A stretch of DNA of 64,000 nt from Haloarcula rubripromontorii. Lineage in GTDB: Archaea > Halobacteriota > Halobacteria > Halobacteriales > Haloarculaceae. The notes under the pieces were generated by a model that was not told where the DNA came from, made no database searches, and saw only the letters and a list, made by a program, of their open reading frames with translations. Shown here piece after piece: positions 27,586-35,738 of this stretch. A program made the position numbers and the translations under genes. The stretch is from positions 662,945-726,944 of the forward strand of contig NZ_LIUF01000001.1 of assembly GCF_001280425.1 (NCBI RefSeq), read 5' to 3'. The number at the start of each line of letters is the position of its first letter. The stretch's first letter is position 1.

Positions 27586-28272
27586 CTACTCCGAGAGCGG
27601 TCGGACGGTGACGCCGTCAGTGGTGCCAACGTGAATCTCATCAGCCATATCGACGAACAGTCCGTGCTCGACAACACCGGGGAGCGCGGCGAGGTCGCCG
27701 GCGAGCGCGGCAGGGTCGTCGACAGCTCCGAAGTCACAGTCGAGCACGAGGTTCCCGTTATCGGTGACGACGGGGCCGTCCTTACGTTCTGCACGTCGAA
27801 GCGACGGGTCACCGCCCAGGTCTGCAACCGCCGTGGCGACCGTCGAGCGAGCCATCGGAAGCACTTCCACGGGAACGGGATGTGAGAGCACGTCCGCCTC
27901 CTTCGTCGGATCGGCGACGACGAGAAAGCGGTCAGCGCTCGCATCAACTATCTTCTCCCGGGCGTGCGCTGCGCCGCCACCTTTGATGAGGTTGCCGCCG
28001 GCCACCTCGTCGGCCCCGTCGATGGCGAGGTCGACCGATACGTCGTCGAGGTCCGCCAGTGGGATGCCACAGTCCCGGGCCAGCTGGCGGGACTGGAACG
28101 ACGTGGGGACGCCCGCGACGTCGAGTCCGGCGTCGACCGCCCGCCCGATGGCGCGGATGGCGTGGGCCGCCGTCGACCCGGTCCCCAGCCCGACCACCAT
28201 GCCGTCCTCGACCGCTTCGGCCGCCGATTCGCCCGCTGCTCGTTTCGCCGCGTCGGAGCCGCCCTGTTTCAT
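27586..28272 (-). CDS. rpiA: Ribose-5-phosphate isomerase A
   Basis: Interconverts ribose 5-phosphate and ribulose 5-phosphate. At 228 residues it has the family length. Motifs visible are VGLGTGSTAAHAI (phosphate loop), VDLAIDGADEV (catalytic Asp), LIKGGGAAHAREKIVD (the Lys and catalytic Glu) and the C-terminal GVVEHGLFVDMADEIHVGT. ATG 28272 (MKQGGSDAAKRAAG) fits the family start. It is divergent from the small zinc gene at 28331. In haloarchaea it supports nucleotide precursor synthesis. Confidence 0.95.
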   Translation of the reverse strand: MKQGGSDAAKRAAGESAAEAVEDGMVVGLGTGSTAAHAIRAIGRAVDAGLDVAGVPTSFQSRQLARDCGIPLADLDDVSVDLAIDGADEVAGGNLIKGGGAAHAREKIVDASADRFLVVADPTKEADVLSHPVPVEVLPMARSTVATAVADLGGDPSLRRAERKDGPVVTDNGNLVLDCDFGAVDDPAALAGDLAALPGVVEHGLFVDMADEIHVGTTDGVTVRPLSE

Positions 28273-28330
28273 GTGCGGTGGGTCGACAGACGCGGACAAA
28301 ACGTTTGTTCTCCCGACTCCAAGCGCCCGC

Positions 28331-28507
28331 ATGGCCGACTGCACGTACTGTGGCTGTCGGGTCGAGGCCCACGACCCTGTCTACGTCAGCGAGTCTCCCG
28401 AGGGAGAGCCGACGGGCCGATTTTGCAACTACGGCTGTCTGGCGGCCCACATCGACGCGGCAGACCTGACGACCGGCACGGTCTGCGAGTGGTCACCGGG
28501 GCAGTAG
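28331..28507 (+). CDS. Small TRASH/MYM-like zinc protein (58 aa)
   Basis: A 58-residue Cys-rich protein. Cys4, Cys7 and Cys9 lie in MADCTYCGCRV, and a second group reads RFCNYGCLAAHI, with a lone Cys near residue 52. The FC..GC..AH block is like the second half of a TRASH or MYM-type zinc finger, which may bind zinc or sense metal. The ATG at 28331 has 58 nt to the divergent rpiA. The next gene downstream is the second phosphohexomutase, 63 nt away on the same strand. Function unknown. Confidence 0.7.
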   Translation: MADCTYCGCRVEAHDPVYVSESPEGEPTGRFCNYGCLAAHIDAADLTTGTVCEWSPGQ

Positions 28508-28570
28508 CGGCCCGCGACGGCCGTCCGATGCCGGATGGATTTTAGGGGCGGCCCGACCCAGAGAGCAGTA

Positions 28571-29887
28571 ATGACACAGTTCGGAACGAGCGGCATTCGC
28601 GGCCCCGTCGGCGAGACGGTGACGGCCGAGTTGGCGCTGTCGGTGGGACGGGCGCTCGGCGTCGACTGCGAGCGGGTGGTCGTGGGCCGTGACCCGCGGG
28701 CGAGCGGCGAGTACCTGCAGGCGGCACTCGTGGCCGGCCTCCGAGAGAGCGGCGTCGACGCGGTCGACCTCGGCACCGCGGCGACGCCAACCATCGGCCG
28801 AGCGGTGGCCTGGCAGGACGCCGACGCCGGCGTCGCGGTGACAGCGAGTCACAACCCGCCGGAAGACAACGGAATCAAGCTCTGGCAACCCAGCGGCCAG
28901 GCGTTCGATGCAGACCTGCGAGCGACCATCGAACGGCGGCTAGACGAGAACGCGTTTGCGCCGGCAACGTGGGACGAGAGCGGCGACCACGAGTCGTGGG
29001 ACGCCGGCCAGCGCCACGTCGACGCGCTGGTCGCCGAAGTCGGCGAGCAAGATCTCGACAGTCACGTCGTCGTCGACCTCGGTAACGGTGCGGGCCGGGT
29101 CAGCGTCGACGCTCTCACAGAGCTTGGCTGTGCCGTCGAGACGCTCAACGGCCAGCCGGACGGCGCGTTCCCCGGTCGCCCCTCGGAGCCGAAAGCCGAA
29201 CACTGTGAGTCGCTGACGACGCTGGTGGCCGAGTCCGACGCAGATCTCGGTATCGCCCACGACGGTGACGCTGACCGGATGCGGGCGGTGGCGGCCGACG
29301 GGACCTTCCTTTCGGGCGACGTGTTGCTGGCCGTGTTCGCCCGTACCGCGGCGTCACCGGGCGAGCGGGTCGCCGTGCCGGTCGATACGAGTCTCGCCGT
29401 AGAGGACCACCTCAGCGATATCGACGTCTCCGTCGAGTACACCCCGGTCGGAGACGTGTACGTCGCCGAGGCTGCAAGTGCTGAGGGGGTCGCCTTCGGC
29501 GGCGAGCCAAGCGGTGCGTGGATCTGGCCTGAGCGAACGCTGTGTCCGGACGGTCCGCTGGCGGCCTGTACCGCCGCCGCACTGGACAGCGAACGCCCGC
29601 TGGGCGACCGCGCCGTCGACGTGCCGGAGTACCCCATCCGCCGGGACAGCGTCGAAACTGACGAGAAAGAAGCGGTGATGGACCGCGTTCGTGAGACAGT
29701 GACCGAGACCTACGACGACGTGACGACGCTCGACGGCGTCCGCGTCGACCTCGGCGACGCGTGGTTCCTCCTGCGGGCCAGCGGTACACAGCCGCTCGTT
29801 CGGATTACCGCCGAAGCCCGTAACCCGGACCGTGCTGATGCGGTGTTCGAGGAGGCACGCACACGCCTCACGGACGCGCTGGTATAG
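28571..29887 (+). CDS. glmM: Phosphohexomutase, probably phosphoglucosamine mutase
   Basis: A 438-residue enzyme of the alpha-D-phosphohexomutase superfamily. Conserved loops: MTQFGTSGIRGPVGE (start), VTASHNPPEDNGIKLW with the phosphoserine, AHDGDADRMRAV as the metal site, FGGEPSGAWIWP as the sugar loop and LLRASGTQPLVRITAEA as the phosphate site. The GEPSG sugar loop and GTSGIRG start favour phosphoglucosamine mutase, needed for UDP-GlcNAc, over phosphomannomutase. This specificity is inference from the archaeal family pattern. ATG 28571 is followed by a normal leader-free start. Confidence 0.85.
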   Translation: MTQFGTSGIRGPVGETVTAELALSVGRALGVDCERVVVGRDPRASGEYLQAALVAGLRESGVDAVDLGTAATPTIGRAVAWQDADAGVAVTASHNPPEDNGIKLWQPSGQAFDADLRATIERRLDENAFAPATWDESGDHESWDAGQRHVDALVAEVGEQDLDSHVVVDLGNGAGRVSVDALTELGCAVETLNGQPDGAFPGRPSEPKAEHCESLTTLVAESDADLGIAHDGDADRMRAVAADGTFLSGDVLLAVFARTAASPGERVAVPVDTSLAVEDHLSDIDVSVEYTPVGDVYVAEAASAEGVAFGGEPSGAWIWPERTLCPDGPLAACTAAALDSERPLGDRAVDVPEYPIRRDSVETDEKEAVMDRVRETVTETYDDVTTLDGVRVDLGDAWFLLRASGTQPLVRITAEARNPDRADAVFEEARTRLTDALV

Positions 29888-29993
29888 AAGGTGAGACGAA
29901 AAGATCCGAAAACAGCAGTTGGTAGCGAGTGCAGCCGGCGAGGAAAACGTCCCCGCAACCGTCAGGTCACAGGGCGGCAGTTCCTGACCGGTT

Positions 29994-30152
29994 CTATCCG
30001 CGACGTGTGGACCGGGCCTCACGGACGTCTGCCCCGTCGCGAATCTTGTCTTCGCACTGCGGACAGACCCTGGGCTTTTCGACCCCGTTCGGCGTGAACA
30101 CACGCGCGTAGTCAGCCGTTACAAAATTACCGCAGTTCTGGCATTCCGGCAT
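29994..30152 (-). CDS. DUF7563-type zinc micro-protein (52 aa)
   Basis: A 52-residue protein beginning MPECQNCGNFVTADYARVF and carrying a second knuckle VCPQCEDK. Two CxxC pairs should bind one zinc ion. It resembles the 49-residue paralogue at 26065-26214. The C-terminal tail (REARSTRRG) is basic, unlike most proteins here, so contact with nucleic acid is possible. Box A CAATTAAGA on the minus strand lies near 30178-30186. I recognise the family as DUF7563, of unknown function. Confidence 0.75.
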   Translation of the reverse strand: MPECQNCGNFVTADYARVFTPNGVEKPRVCPQCEDKIRDGADVREARSTRRG

Positions 30153-30154
30153 AC

Positions 30155-30171
30155 AACCCTGTATGTGGGTT
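30155..30171. repeat. Inverted repeat AACCC-N7-GGGTT upstream of a DUF7563 gene
   Basis: Five-nt arms right at the start of the gene at 30152. A similar ACCCAA/TTGGGT palindrome precedes the other DUF7563 paralogue, which could mean shared regulation or chance. Confidence 0.35.
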
Positions 30172-30358
30172 ATACCCTCTTAATTGTTATTGGTTTGGTA
30201 AGAGTTCGCATACGGGGCGTTGGCGTCGCTACCGGGGGAAAACACCGTTTCGTTCGAAAGAAGGGAACGTCAGCAGAGAGCGCAATGGGGGCGCTAGTGT
30301 CGATTGGCTGTTACAACGACATCCAAGGAGCGGTGGATTTGGGGCGGAGTGTGGGCGG

Positions 30359-30943
30359 TTAGTCCTCGAAGGAACTCGTGATGGTGCCGTCCTCGGAGAG
30401 TTCGATGACGCCGTCGAAGAGGTCCCGGAACGCCGCGACCGTCTCCTCGTCGTGAACCTCGTCGGCGAGGTGGAACATCCCGACAGCGTCGTACTCGTCT
30501 AGCAGGTCGAGGATGTCCTCAACGGCTGACAGCGCGCCCGCCTCGTCGGCGTAGTAGATGAGTTCCGTCAGCGAGTCGAAGGTCACGCGGAGTTTCCCGT
30601 CGTGGTCCTGCAGGAACGTCTCGGTCTCCGAGACGATGCCGGACAGGTCATCCGGCGCGGAGACGTACCGAACGCCCTCGGAGCGGCGGCGGGTGTAGCC
30701 CCGTTCGACCGACAGCGTATCGAGGATAGTCGCCTTCGACTCGTCGACCTCGTAGTACTCCAGTTTCTGCTTGACCTCCCGGGCGGTGGTCCGGGTCGAG
30801 ATGACGAGCATCGAGTCCGTGTCGGTCGCAAGGAAGTCCGTGTCCAGTCGGTCCGTCTCGCCGGTACTCGGGTGCAGGAGCAGTATCCCTGTGCCACCCG
30901 GAACAGTCTCCGGCGCGTTGTCGATAGCCAGCGTATACTCCAT
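30359..30943 (-). CDS. RecA/KaiC-like haloarchaeal protein (DUF7090-like)
   Basis: A 194-residue soluble protein with a RecA-type fold but no Walker A loop: the position is GGTGILLLHPSTGETDRLDTDF. A strand with MLVISTRTTAREVKQKLEYY and a Walker B-like region, LRVTFDSLTELIYYADEAG, resemble the DUF7090/KaiC-related proteins of haloarchaea. It may have lost ATP binding and act as a regulator. ATG 30943 (MEYTLAIDNAPETV) is chosen because it begins the recognisable domain. The next gene on this strand lies 46 nt upstream. Confidence 0.7.
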   Translation of the reverse strand: MEYTLAIDNAPETVPGGTGILLLHPSTGETDRLDTDFLATDTDSMLVISTRTTAREVKQKLEYYEVDESKATILDTLSVERGYTRRRSEGVRYVSAPDDLSGIVSETETFLQDHDGKLRVTFDSLTELIYYADEAGALSAVEDILDLLDEYDAVGMFHLADEVHDEETVAAFRDLFDGVIELSEDGTITSSFED

Positions 30944-30989
30944 ATGCACATCAACGAGAGTGGAACCCAATTAAGTGTGCGGGTCACGG

Positions 30990-31427
30990 TCAGAATACGC
31001 TGTCCGCCGTCGCAGCCCCGACGACGCTGAAGATAGCACCGACGGTGATGGCTTTCAGCGTCGTCAGGGTGACGGCCATCGGCGTCGGGTCCGGCAGAAT
31101 CCCACCGTTGACCAGGAACGTGTCCGGCGCAGTAAACGCCACCGCAAGAATTGCGACGGAGCCAAACGCCACAATCATCAGCGAGACGAACCGGACCGGG
31201 ATGCCGGCCACCTCCGCCTCAGTGTCCACGTCACGGTCGGCGTCGGCCTTGTACAGCGCCCCGTAACCGATAGCGAACACGATACCGACGACGAGTACCG
31301 CGTGATACCAGGACATATTCTCGGCCAGCACCCACACTTCCTCGGTCACGACGAACGGTCCCGCGAGCAGGAACCCGCCGACGAGTTGCTGGGCGGTGTC
31401 CGCGACCCGGTATCGGCGTCGGCCCAT
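30990..31427 (-). CDS. DUF2391 membrane protein
   Basis: A 145-residue membrane protein with about four hydrophobic segments: LVGGFLLAGPFVVTEEVWVL, AVLVVGIVFAIGYGALY, VSLMIVAFGSVAILAVAF and KAITVGAIFSVVGAATA. The WVLAENMSWYHA loop is typical of the DUF2391 (TIGR02587-related) family. The function is unknown. ATG 31427 (MGRRRYRVADTAQQ) is preferred because the arginines fit a cytoplasmic N terminus. Upstream is a 262-nt intergenic region with ORB-like motifs. Confidence 0.75.
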   Translation of the reverse strand: MGRRRYRVADTAQQLVGGFLLAGPFVVTEEVWVLAENMSWYHAVLVVGIVFAIGYGALYKADADRDVDTEAEVAGIPVRFVSLMIVAFGSVAILAVAFTAPDTFLVNGGILPDPTPMAVTLTTLKAITVGAIFSVVGAATADSVF

Positions 31428-31526
31428 ACCGGGTTGCTGTCCCGTCAACACGAAAGTCTCCCGGTCCGCGACTGTCCAAAGGACCGACACCCGGCCGTCG
31501 CGGGGTGGGTCACAGCTGACGGTCTC

Positions 31527-31584
31527 GTTTCAATTGGAAGAGAAATACGCCACCGTCTCCGGGTTTCCAAGTGAAGCAGGGGGG
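31527..31584 (+). other. Two ORB-like elements in an intergenic region
   Basis: GTTTCAATTGGAAG at 31527-31540 and GTTTCCAAGTGAAGCAGGGG (then GG) at 31563-31584 are in the same orientation, 36 nt apart. The second, with its G-run, resembles the haloarchaeal origin recognition box (a TTTCC..GGAAA-type dyad followed by a G-run), with mismatches. No orc1/cdc6 gene lies within the window, so an active origin is not supported; a stray Orc1 site or chance is more likely. Confidence 0.3.
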
Positions 31585-31689
31585 TGGAGTAGCTGTGAGG
31601 GGGCGGAAAATCGCGACATCATCGGCTGATTCAGGCAGCGAATAAAAACGTTTCGTCCACGACCGACGGGTCGAGCGGGCGGCGACGGC

Positions 31690-32367
31690 TTACGTCGTCC
31701 GGAAGGCCCGGTCACCGGCGTCGCCGAGCCCCGGGACGATGAACCCGTCCTCGTCGAGTTCATCGTCGATAGCGACGCTGATGATGTCGGCGTCCGGCTG
31801 GGCCTCCGAGACGCGGACGATTCCCTCGGGCGCGGAGACTGCGGCCAGAACGAGCAGGTTCTCCGGCTCCGTCTTCTCCGAGGTGATGTAGTCCAGTACC
31901 GTGGCCATCGTCGACCCGGTCGCAAGCATCGGGTCCGCGATGATGACGGTGTCGTCTTCGGTGATTTCGGGCAGTTTGACGTACTCGACGGAGATTGGGA
32001 ACTCGCCGTCGTCGTTCATCCCGGCTTCCTCGTCACGGCTGGCTGAGATAACGCCCTGTCTGGCGCGGGGGAAGGCTTTGAGCAGTCCCTCGACGAACGG
32101 CGTCGCCGCGCGGAGGACGTTGACGATAACCACGTCGTCGAGTCCTTTGACGCGTTCGCCCATCGTCGTGGTCAGCGGCGTCTGGACTTCCGTGTATTCG
32201 GTCTCCATCCGACCGTCGATGATCTCGTAGCCACAGATACGGCCGAGGCGGACCAGTCCCTTCCGGAACGCGACCTGTTCGGTCTCGACGTTTCGTATCC
32301 GAGTCAGTTCGTCTCGCGCCAGCGCGTGCGTGACGACAGAGGCGTCGCCGCGCTGTTCGATTGGCAT
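31690..32367 (-). CDS. upp: Uracil phosphoribosyltransferase
   Basis: Salvages uracil to UMP using PRPP. The 225-residue length is normal. The PRPP loop reads [20 protein letters not shown], and the uracil-binding region near the C terminus has [25 protein letters not shown]. The [16 protein letters not shown] region and SVEYVKLPE are also family-typical. The first residue [21 protein letters not shown] matches archaeal Upp. The single gene is convergent or isolated, with no pyrimidine permease next to it. Confidence 0.96.
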   Translation of the reverse strand: MPIEQRGDASVVTHALARDELTRIRNVETEQVAFRKGLVRLGRICGYEIIDGRMETEYTEVQTPLTTTMGERVKGLDDVVIVNVLRAATPFVEGLLKAFPRARQGVISASRDEEAGMNDDGEFPISVEYVKLPEITEDDTVIIADPMLATGSTMATVLDYITSEKTEPENLLVLAAVSAPEGIVRVSEAQPDADIISVAIDDELDEDGFIVPGLGDAGDRAFRTT

Positions 32368-32480
32368 ATCGTGCCCGTTGACCCCCGATGGGTTAAACGG
32401 TTCTCACTCACACTTCCGGCTGTAACTATTGTAAGATGTTCGCGGTGTCGAAGTTCGGTACAGACTGACAGCCAACAGTA

Positions 32481-35192
32481 TCAGGCCGGCTCGGGCGTGC
32501 CCGCCTGCGTCGCGGGGTCGCCGCCGCGCTGGCGGTTCTTGGCCATGAGGAAGAGGAACAACGCGAGGCCGACGCCGCGGAGTACGATGTCGAGCAACAC
32601 CGTCATCTCGCCACCGGCGATGCCGACCAGGCCGAGGATGTCGTACGCTCCCGACACCGCGAGGCCGGGGGCCATCAGAAGCAGCGAACTGAACGCGAAC
32701 GCCCCGCGTTCGCCACGGGAGACCGGTGCGTACGCGAACCCGATGACTGTCGCGGCCAGCGCGACAACGCCGAGGAAGACGCCGATCACGGGTATCAGTA
32801 TCTCGGGAATCGCGTAGCCGACATCGAGGAAGTCCGCAGCCCCGACGACCCGGTATTTGTCCCCGACATCAAGACTGGCGGCGTCAGGGTTGCGCCGGAG
32901 CAGGATGATGCCCGGCGTGACGATAAACGCGAACGGGACGATTGCCTTGTTGAGCGACAGCGAGAACGCCTCGATACCGGTTTCGAAGGCGTCGGACTTC
33001 GCAACGCCGGAGGCGGCGTAGGCGGCCACCGCGACCGGCGGCGTGATGTCGGCGATGACGCCGAAATAGAGGATGAACAGGTGCGCCGCAAGCAGCGGGA
33101 CGCCGAACTCGGTCAGCGCCGGTGCGAGCAGGGAGACGAGGATGATGTAGGTCACCGTCGTCGGCATCCCCATCCCGAGGATAATCGAGGAGAACGCGGT
33201 GACGAGCAACAGCAGGACCAGCGAGCCGCCGGCGACGGCCGTGATGAGCGAGACAAGGTTCGGGCCGAGACCGGAGACGCTGATGACACCCGGAATGATG
33301 CCGGCGGCGGCGACGGCGATGACGACCGGGACCGCGGTTCTGGCCCCGCTCTCCATCGACTTCCCGACGAAGACACCGAGCCTGTACAGCCCGTTCGAGG
33401 CCAGGTCCGGGCGGCCAACGGCGTCAGCGGTCGTTTCGGCGGTGTCATCGACGGCATTGTCGAACGACAGCAGCGGCGAGTCGAGTCGCGGTTTGGTGAC
33501 AAGCGTGAGAACGCCGGAGAGGATTGTCAGCGTCCCGAGTTCGCCGACTGTGGCCGAGAACGCGGCCATAACCGACTGGCTCCCGGTTCCGTCGCCGGCC
33601 AGCGTCCCTATGACGCCGGCCCCGAACAGGAACTGCGACAGCAGCGTCGCGCCGAACAGCACGCCGAGAATCGCTCCGAGTCTGGCACGCGTCTCGTCGC
33701 CGTAGGCCGCGACGAGCGTGATGAGCGCCCCGATTGCGATGAGCGTAAACCACGCCGAGCGGGCGACAGATAGCCGCTCGATGATGAGGTAGTACAGCAG
33801 CAGTCCGAGCGGGACGAGGTAGAACCAGCCGCTACGGAAATGGCTCCGAAGGTCGACCAGTTCGGAGGAGTCGAGGCCGCCGATGTTCTCCTTGACCGCC
33901 TCGAAGTGGACCATCACCCAGACGCCGAAGAAGAAGACGATGGCGGGGATCGTCGCGACGACGATGACATCGGCGAACGGCGTCGCTGTGTACTGGACGA
34001 TGAGGAATGCGGCGGCCCCCATCACCGGCGGGAGGATCTGACCGCCCGAGGAGGCAGACGCCTCGACACCGCCGGAGAACTCCGGCGAGTAGCCCGACCG
34101 CTTCATCAGCGGGATGGTGAACGCGCCGGTCGTCACCGTGTTCGCAATGGAGGACCCGGAGATGGTTCCCATAAAGCCGCTTGCGAGAATGGACGCCTTC
34201 GCCGGGCCACCCTTCCGAGTGCCCGTCGCGCCGTACGCGAGGTCGATGAACCACTGCCCCGCGCCGGACATCTCCAGAAACGCGCCAAAGAGGATGAAGA
34301 TGTAGATGAACTGCACGGAGACGGTGACCGGAATTCCGAACACCCCGTTTTCCGTGTTGTACCAGAGGTTCTGGATGATAGAGGGCCAGGACAGTTCCGG
34401 GATGGAGAGTACGCCGACGTAGGCGGCGTCCTGTGGAATGAGGACGCCGAACCGAGCGTAAACGATGAACACGGCGACGATGACCATCAGCCAGAGGCTG
34501 ATGGCCCGGCGGGTCGCTTCGAGGACGAGCAAGACACCGACCACGCCCAGCACGAACGCGTAGGAGGTGTCAGCGAGCGGCCCGAGCAGGCCCGCTATCG
34601 GCTCCAAGAAGGTGAATACGTCTTGGATGGGACGGCCACGCTCAAGGCCAAGTGCGCGCATGCGCTGTATCTCATCGAAGTCAGTGATGAAATACGCAGC
34701 CGATAGCGCCGACAGGGCCATGAAGACGAAATCCGAGGGCGTCACACGGTCCATCTCGGCGTCGAGGAACGCCCAGGCAAGGGCGCTCCCGATAGCGTGA
34801 ACGACGCGAGACAGCGGATGCTCCGGGCCGAGTTTCTCCTCGACTAGCGATCCGAGCGCGATACAGCGCCGGGAGAGCGGCCCATCGCCGGTGCTGCCGG
34901 GATACAGCAAGAACGTCAGAATGAGGCCGAAGGAGACGTGGACAGCGTTGATCTGGAGCAGTTGCAGTGACGCGAACACGACGTCACCGACGCCGGGAAG
35001 CGAAATCGAGAGGACGAACCCTTTCGCCGCGAGCCACATCTGAAACACCGAAAACGAGATGCCGATGAGCGCGACGAGGACAACCGCCCAGCCAGTGAGC
35101 GAGCGTTTCCGCTCGATCTCCTGCAGTACTTCATCGACTTCCTCGTCCGATACGGCCTCCCCGCCGTCGTCAGATCGTGTGTTGTCAGTCAT
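32481..35192 (-). CDS. TRAP transporter fused permease (DctQM-like, TAXI type)
   Basis: A 903-residue membrane protein that combines the small and large TRAP membrane subunits. The N-terminal region (about residues 30-200) has several helices, and the C-terminal DctM-like domain has a FMGTISGSSIANTVTTGAFTI motif and VEASASSGGQILPPVMGAAAF, typical of TAXI-type fused permeases. It should take up an organic acid, glutamate-like or related compound using an ion gradient. Its start overlaps the DUF1850 gene by 4 nt, and the binding protein gene lies just upstream, forming a three-gene unit. The substrate is unknown. Confidence 0.9.
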   Translation of the reverse strand: MTDNTRSDDGGEAVSDEEVDEVLQEIERKRSLTGWAVVLVALIGISFSVFQMWLAAKGFVLSISLPGVGDVVFASLQLLQINAVHVSFGLILTFLLYPGSTGDGPLSRRCIALGSLVEEKLGPEHPLSRVVHAIGSALAWAFLDAEMDRVTPSDFVFMALSALSAAYFITDFDEIQRMRALGLERGRPIQDVFTFLEPIAGLLGPLADTSYAFVLGVVGVLLVLEATRRAISLWLMVIVAVFIVYARFGVLIPQDAAYVGVLSIPELSWPSIIQNLWYNTENGVFGIPVTVSVQFIYIFILFGAFLEMSGAGQWFIDLAYGATGTRKGGPAKASILASGFMGTISGSSIANTVTTGAFTIPLMKRSGYSPEFSGGVEASASSGGQILPPVMGAAAFLIVQYTATPFADVIVVATIPAIVFFFGVWVMVHFEAVKENIGGLDSSELVDLRSHFRSGWFYLVPLGLLLYYLIIERLSVARSAWFTLIAIGALITLVAAYGDETRARLGAILGVLFGATLLSQFLFGAGVIGTLAGDGTGSQSVMAAFSATVGELGTLTILSGVLTLVTKPRLDSPLLSFDNAVDDTAETTADAVGRPDLASNGLYRLGVFVGKSMESGARTAVPVVIAVAAAGIIPGVISVSGLGPNLVSLITAVAGGSLVLLLLVTAFSSIILGMGMPTTVTYIILVSLLAPALTEFGVPLLAAHLFILYFGVIADITPPVAVAAYAASGVAKSDAFETGIEAFSLSLNKAIVPFAFIVTPGIILLRRNPDAASLDVGDKYRVVGAADFLDVGYAIPEILIPVIGVFLGVVALAATVIGFAYAPVSRGERGAFAFSSLLLMAPGLAVSGAYDILGLVGIAGGEMTVLLDIVLRGVGLALFLFLMAKNRQRGGDPATQAGTPEPA

Positions 35193-35677
35193 GTGTTGAG
35201 CCGGTCTGTCGCGGCACCGAACGACGAGCGCTGGGCCACATAGAGGTGGACCGAGTGGCCGTTGGTGCGGGCTACCAAGTCGTAGGTTTCGCCTCCGACG
35301 TGAAGGTTATGTCCTGCAACATCACCGGGAGAGACTGTCACACGCGTGTAGTTCCCCGGCGGGTCAAAAACATACATTCCGTCTTGCCGCGTGACGTTGG
35401 CCCCGCTCGGGAGTCCCCAGCCGAACGATTCGAACTCCATGCGGGTCATCTCAAGATGGTCGCCACGGACTGTGTACTCGTCGTAGACGCGCGTTTTTTC
35501 GACGCTGTGCATGTACTCCAGCGCCACCGTCGTTCCGTCCTCGACCGGGACCGTCAGATACTGCTCACCGGTCTCAGTGTCTTCGACGACTAGTGCACGC
35601 CCGCCGGGAAGCGCCGCTACAGTCCCGATGAGGAGGAGGGCAACGAGCACCGTGATTGCAACATATCGTCGTCTCAT
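35189..35677 (-). CDS. DUF1850 protein of a TAXI-TRAP operon
   Basis: A 162-residue protein with one N-terminal membrane segment (about residues 6-27) and an extracytoplasmic beta domain. DUF1850 features such as VALEYMHSVEKTRVYDEYTV and MEFESFGWGLPSG are seen. In many bacteria and archaea DUF1850 genes sit between a TAXI binding protein and a fused TRAP permease, as here, so it is presumably an accessory for assembly or substrate delivery. The 4-nt overlap with the permease gene shows translational coupling. Confidence 0.85.
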   Translation of the reverse strand: MRRRYVAITVLVALLLIGTVAALPGGRALVVEDTETGEQYLTVPVEDGTTVALEYMHSVEKTRVYDEYTVRGDHLEMTRMEFESFGWGLPSGANVTRQDGMYVFDPPGNYTRVTVSPGDVAGHNLHVGGETYDLVARTNGHSVHLYVAQRSSFGAATDRLNT

Positions 35678-35738
35678 TCCGGTTGCTGGATAGTCGAAGA
35701 CGGGTAGTAAACAATACGGATGGTGTCAGTCAGCGGCG

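Noticed and set aside
30165-30362. A 65-codon plus-strand frame between two minus-strand genes
   Set aside because: Composition is not acidic, no start context, and its promoter would collide with that of the DUF7563 gene. Treated as intergenic.
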